A stretch of 64,000 bases of DNA from Pogostemon cablin (Eukaryota; Streptophyta; Magnoliopsida; Lamiales; Lamiaceae), in the NCBI GenBank assembly GCA_023678885.1, contig CM042958.1:9294852-9358851 (forward strand), in the 5' to 3' direction. Of the stretch, positions 61,111-64,000 are shown one piece after another. Position numbers and translations under genes: made by a program. The notes beneath the pieces are model-generated. The model saw nothing but the letters and a program-made list of their open reading frames with translations. It searched no databases and was not told where the DNA came from. The number at the start of each line of letters is the position of its first letter. Positions within the stretch are counted from its first letter, which is position 1.

Positions 61111-62965
61111 GACACTAGGACCAAGTCGGACTAAATTAGGAGTATTAATAAATCTTACATATATATCTATGTAAACTAGGATATTGTCAAACAGAGATGT
61201 TTTCTTTTGTTTATTCTTCGTGTATCTCAAGAAAAATATATATTGCTAAGTATATATAAAAATGTTTAGTTTTAGAATTATCTTCTGCCCAATGCATAAT
61301 ATCTTGTGCTTGCCCATTTGTCAAACTACGGGATGTGGACATTAGGGTGCGTGTGTGTGTGGTGGGGGTCATTGCTCCTGTAATAAGTTAGCTCTCTTGT
61401 TTCTTGCTGGTCAAAAACTTGAATAAGAGTTCACATTGGAGTGAAACCTTAAAAAAAAAAATCACTCACTAATTATACTCAATTGAGTTTAATTTCCATC
61501 TAAAAATTCATTAGTTTAAAGCAAGATATCCTACGAATTACAGCGGTGGGTTACAAAATCTTATGAAGCTATTACTTCACATGTTTGTTTTCGGTTGATG
61601 TGGAGTTTGAAAATTGGATTTTTGTGATTTTATGTATGATTATAAGTTTTATATTTATATCAAAACAATGCATAAAAGATTAGTAATGTGTAAGATTAAT
61701 AATTATTATATTTATGGAAATAGTTATATAGTTAGAAATGATTTATAAAATCCGATTAACAGTAAACAAACATATATAACAATGATATGCTATTTTTTTT
61801 AGTTATGTAAATTTCAAGCTTTATTATCACGCAATGATTTTAATGATTCTTTAGGTGAATAATTGAACTTGAAGCCCATAATACAAACGCTCAAAATATT
61901 TACATACAAAACAAAGCAATCCTAGATTGATCTTCTCTCCCACGTTGACTTCTGTCTGACGTTCAACACAAAAATAATACACTTAATTTAATTTAAAAAA
62001 TATTTGATATTTCTTAATAATTTGATCATAGGTTCCAGGTAGAATTGGTGAATATATTGACAAGGAATAATAACCAACTGGCAATAAAGTCCCCAACAAA
62101 AAATAAAGATCCAAGGATATAGGCAAACAAGACATCACAAAGTCCCAATAAAATGCATGCCAATAGCACACTTCAAACTGGAGTTAAATAAAATTATTTT
62201 CATGTCATCTATACAGCTTCTTTCCTGGAAAATACACATCCGCCGAGATTGGATCTGAAAATAGAAACGGCTCAGGCGTACATCTCTGCGGTAGACCCAA
62301 TATTATAAATTTTCTTCGGGTTCAGGAATTAATATCTGCAAACCGATCCATAAAAGATGTTAGCTAACTAGGGCGAGAAAGATCATCGACACTGCGTCAC
62401 AGATAAATGGTTCATCAGGGGAATTAAAATATCCATACACACACATCACATGTAATTGAAAGTTGAAAGGACAACTTGGTTCTATAATTCATATTGGCTA
62501 AAATTTCAATTTTCAGTGGCAATGCCACAATCAATCGACTTCTCATTTGAATTACTAAAATTTTCCTCTCAGAAACACTTAAAAAAAGAAATAAAAAAAT
62601 AGCATAGCTATCCAACTGACGGGGGTTATTCAAGACGTTAAAGCTCATAATTCATATCAAGGTCATCAGGACTAACATAAGAGAAGCTTCTGAACATACT
62701 AGCAAACTCAAGTGTCCTCCATCCATAGTGTGCTGATAAAAAGGGCAATCATGCTTCACTCGTTTATTTGTTTGTTTAAGGATTAAAAACAAAACAACAT
62801 TAGCATCATCTGCAGCTATTTACGAACATGGAATTTCAGAGTGCAAGAATCTATGCAATAGATTGTCTGATAATTATCATCAAGATTAGTAGTCTAAGAA
62901 AAAAATATCAGCTGGAAACCAAAAAACCAAGCAAAACTAATTGCACATGCCAGAAAATGACCACC
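61111..62965. other. Convergent 3' flanks of the MYB and SNF7/VPS32 genes
   Basis: The two genes point towards each other. The first 200 bases after 61110 are likely MYB 3' UTR. About 62200-62965 may be 3' UTR of the minus-strand gene. No other gene was found. Confidence 0.45.
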
Positions 62966-64000
62966 TTAAAGAGCCATCTCCCTCTGCAATTCAGCCAACT
63001 CATCATCCTCATCTGCAACCTTCTTTGCTGGTACCCTTTCTCCTGGTACTCGAACAGGAGCAACAGGAGTATTTATTGCAGGTTGTAGAAGCTGCTCTTC
63101 AAGTTCAGCTCCTTCAAGTTCTTCAAGTTCTGCCTCCAATTCATCCTGTAAGGTAAAACGGGTAAAAAAAAAAGTACATTCATTGCATGACAAAATGAGA
63201 AAAGGTTAGGAGCAACTATAGCAAACCTCATCAAAATCAACATTATTAAATGGTGATGCGAGAGCTTCTTGAATTTGTTTCATATTTTCAGTCTGCTCAT
63301 TGATTTCATCCATTGTCTTGTCAACATCATCAATATTGCTACAACAGCAAGATCCAAAAGAAAATATCAGGAAACAGATTTAAAATGTACCAGGAAAAAG
63401 GCCACGTTGTCCAGAGATAATATTGGCAACAAAGTAGCATGTTTTAGCCACAACCCTTTCTTCACTGTAATTAAGGTGACAACCCACATTTCTTCTCATC
63501 AAACATGAAATAGACAAATATTGTATTGAACTAGTCGATACAAAATGAAATTTAGCATTTTAGAACAGGATCTAACTGATCACTTGGATAAATGAAAATG
63601 TGGACGAAGTTCAATTTCCATTTTTTGGTGATAAGAGAGCTAAACAATTTCAAGCAACATCGTTAATGATACAAACTTTTTCTTCATTTAAGTCGAAATA
63701 ATATAGTATTTCATTTTCTCGTTTAATCCTTTCTTCAATTTTCTTTTTTTTATCCTTTCTTTATATGAGTTCATTGTTAAATGGATTTTAATTTTCCATT
63801 GAACGGCGCATGACTGGAGTTGCATCAGTTGGCTGCTCACAAATTTCTAAATTTTATAGTCAAACAACTTAACATGCTGATAAGTCTGCATTTTGATTAG
63901 GATCAAAATACTTACGTTGCCTTTTGCATAGCCTTCATCGCAGCTGCTCCAGTTCTCAATGCATCAACGGTTTCTGTTGTAGCTTTTGCACCCTCCAACA
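62966..64000 (-). CDS. VPS32: ESCRT-III subunit SNF7/VPS32 (CHMP4 family), 5' part outside the window
   Basis: Three exons on the minus strand: 64000-63916 (running off the edge), 63338-63227 and 63145-62966 with the stop at 62966. Phases join. The peptide reads LEGAKATTETVDALRTGAAA, MKAMQKA, then NIDDVDKTMDEINEQTENMK and QEALASPF, and ends with DELEAELEELEGAELEEQLL, VPAKKV and ELAELQREMAL. This is the C-terminal two-thirds of SNF7: helices alpha-3 to alpha-5 and the acidic MIM-type tail. Role in the family: polymerises on endosomes for cargo sorting into multivesicular bodies and is removed by the SKD1/VPS4 ATPase. The missing N-terminus (basic alpha-1 helix) lies to the right. It looks intact. 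Confidence 0.92.

Overview
The window is nuclear DNA of a flowering plant, very probably a eudicot. The genes are split by many short introns, the intergenic DNA is AT-rich, and the mobile elements are typical of plants: Stowaway-type MITEs ending in CTCCCTCCGTCCC, hAT elements ending in TAGGGGTG, a CACTA-type MITE and an LTR retrotransposon. The proteins resemble Arabidopsis families closely enough to rebuild exon by exon. I cannot fix the species from sequence alone.

Layout. (1) 649-5890, minus: 5' part of a glycine-rich secreted protein of the AT5G11700/AT4G32920 type; its 3' exons lie beyond base 1. (2) 6489-13800: transposon block. A 6.8-kb element with TA target sites and very long terminal inverted repeats carries what look like captured exons, and a 4.07-kb hAT element with a broken transposase sits inside its left arm. 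(3) 13801-19499: AT-rich intergenic DNA with MITE relics. (4) 19500-23290, minus: plastid RNA polymerase sigma factor, most like SIGC/SIG3, 7 exons, with a probable 1-bp deletion near the C-terminus. (5) 23507-24295: non-autonomous hAT element. (6) 25032-36163, minus: complete 24-exon aminophospholipid ATPase (ALA2 type, about 1,103 aa), with two GC-AG introns. (7) 38222-42571: gag-only LTR retrotransposon with paired LTRs and a GAGGA target duplication. (8) 42577-50654: repeat-rich DNA, including a 1.17-kb hAT-like element whose interior is a large palindrome of C-rich and G-rich tandem units. (9) 50655-51746, plus: intronless tandem CCCH zinc-finger gene. (10) 51747-59966: repeats and microsatellites. 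(11) 59967-61110, plus: R2R3-MYB gene of the RAX/subgroup 14 type, with a GC-AG second intron. (12) 62966-64000, minus: 3' part of an ESCRT-III SNF7/VPS32 gene.

The six host genes have unrelated jobs (extracellular matrix or surface, plastid transcription, lipid flipping, mRNA regulation, transcription, endosomal sorting), as is normal for a plant chromosome; I see no cluster or pathway. I found no convincing new biological system. The most notable items are the nested element with exon-like arms, the palindromic hAT-like element, the sigma-factor frameshift and the three GC-AG introns. Exon borders were read by eye from splice signals, phase and family similarity, and I checked that phases join. 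Statements about families come from memory; no search was run.
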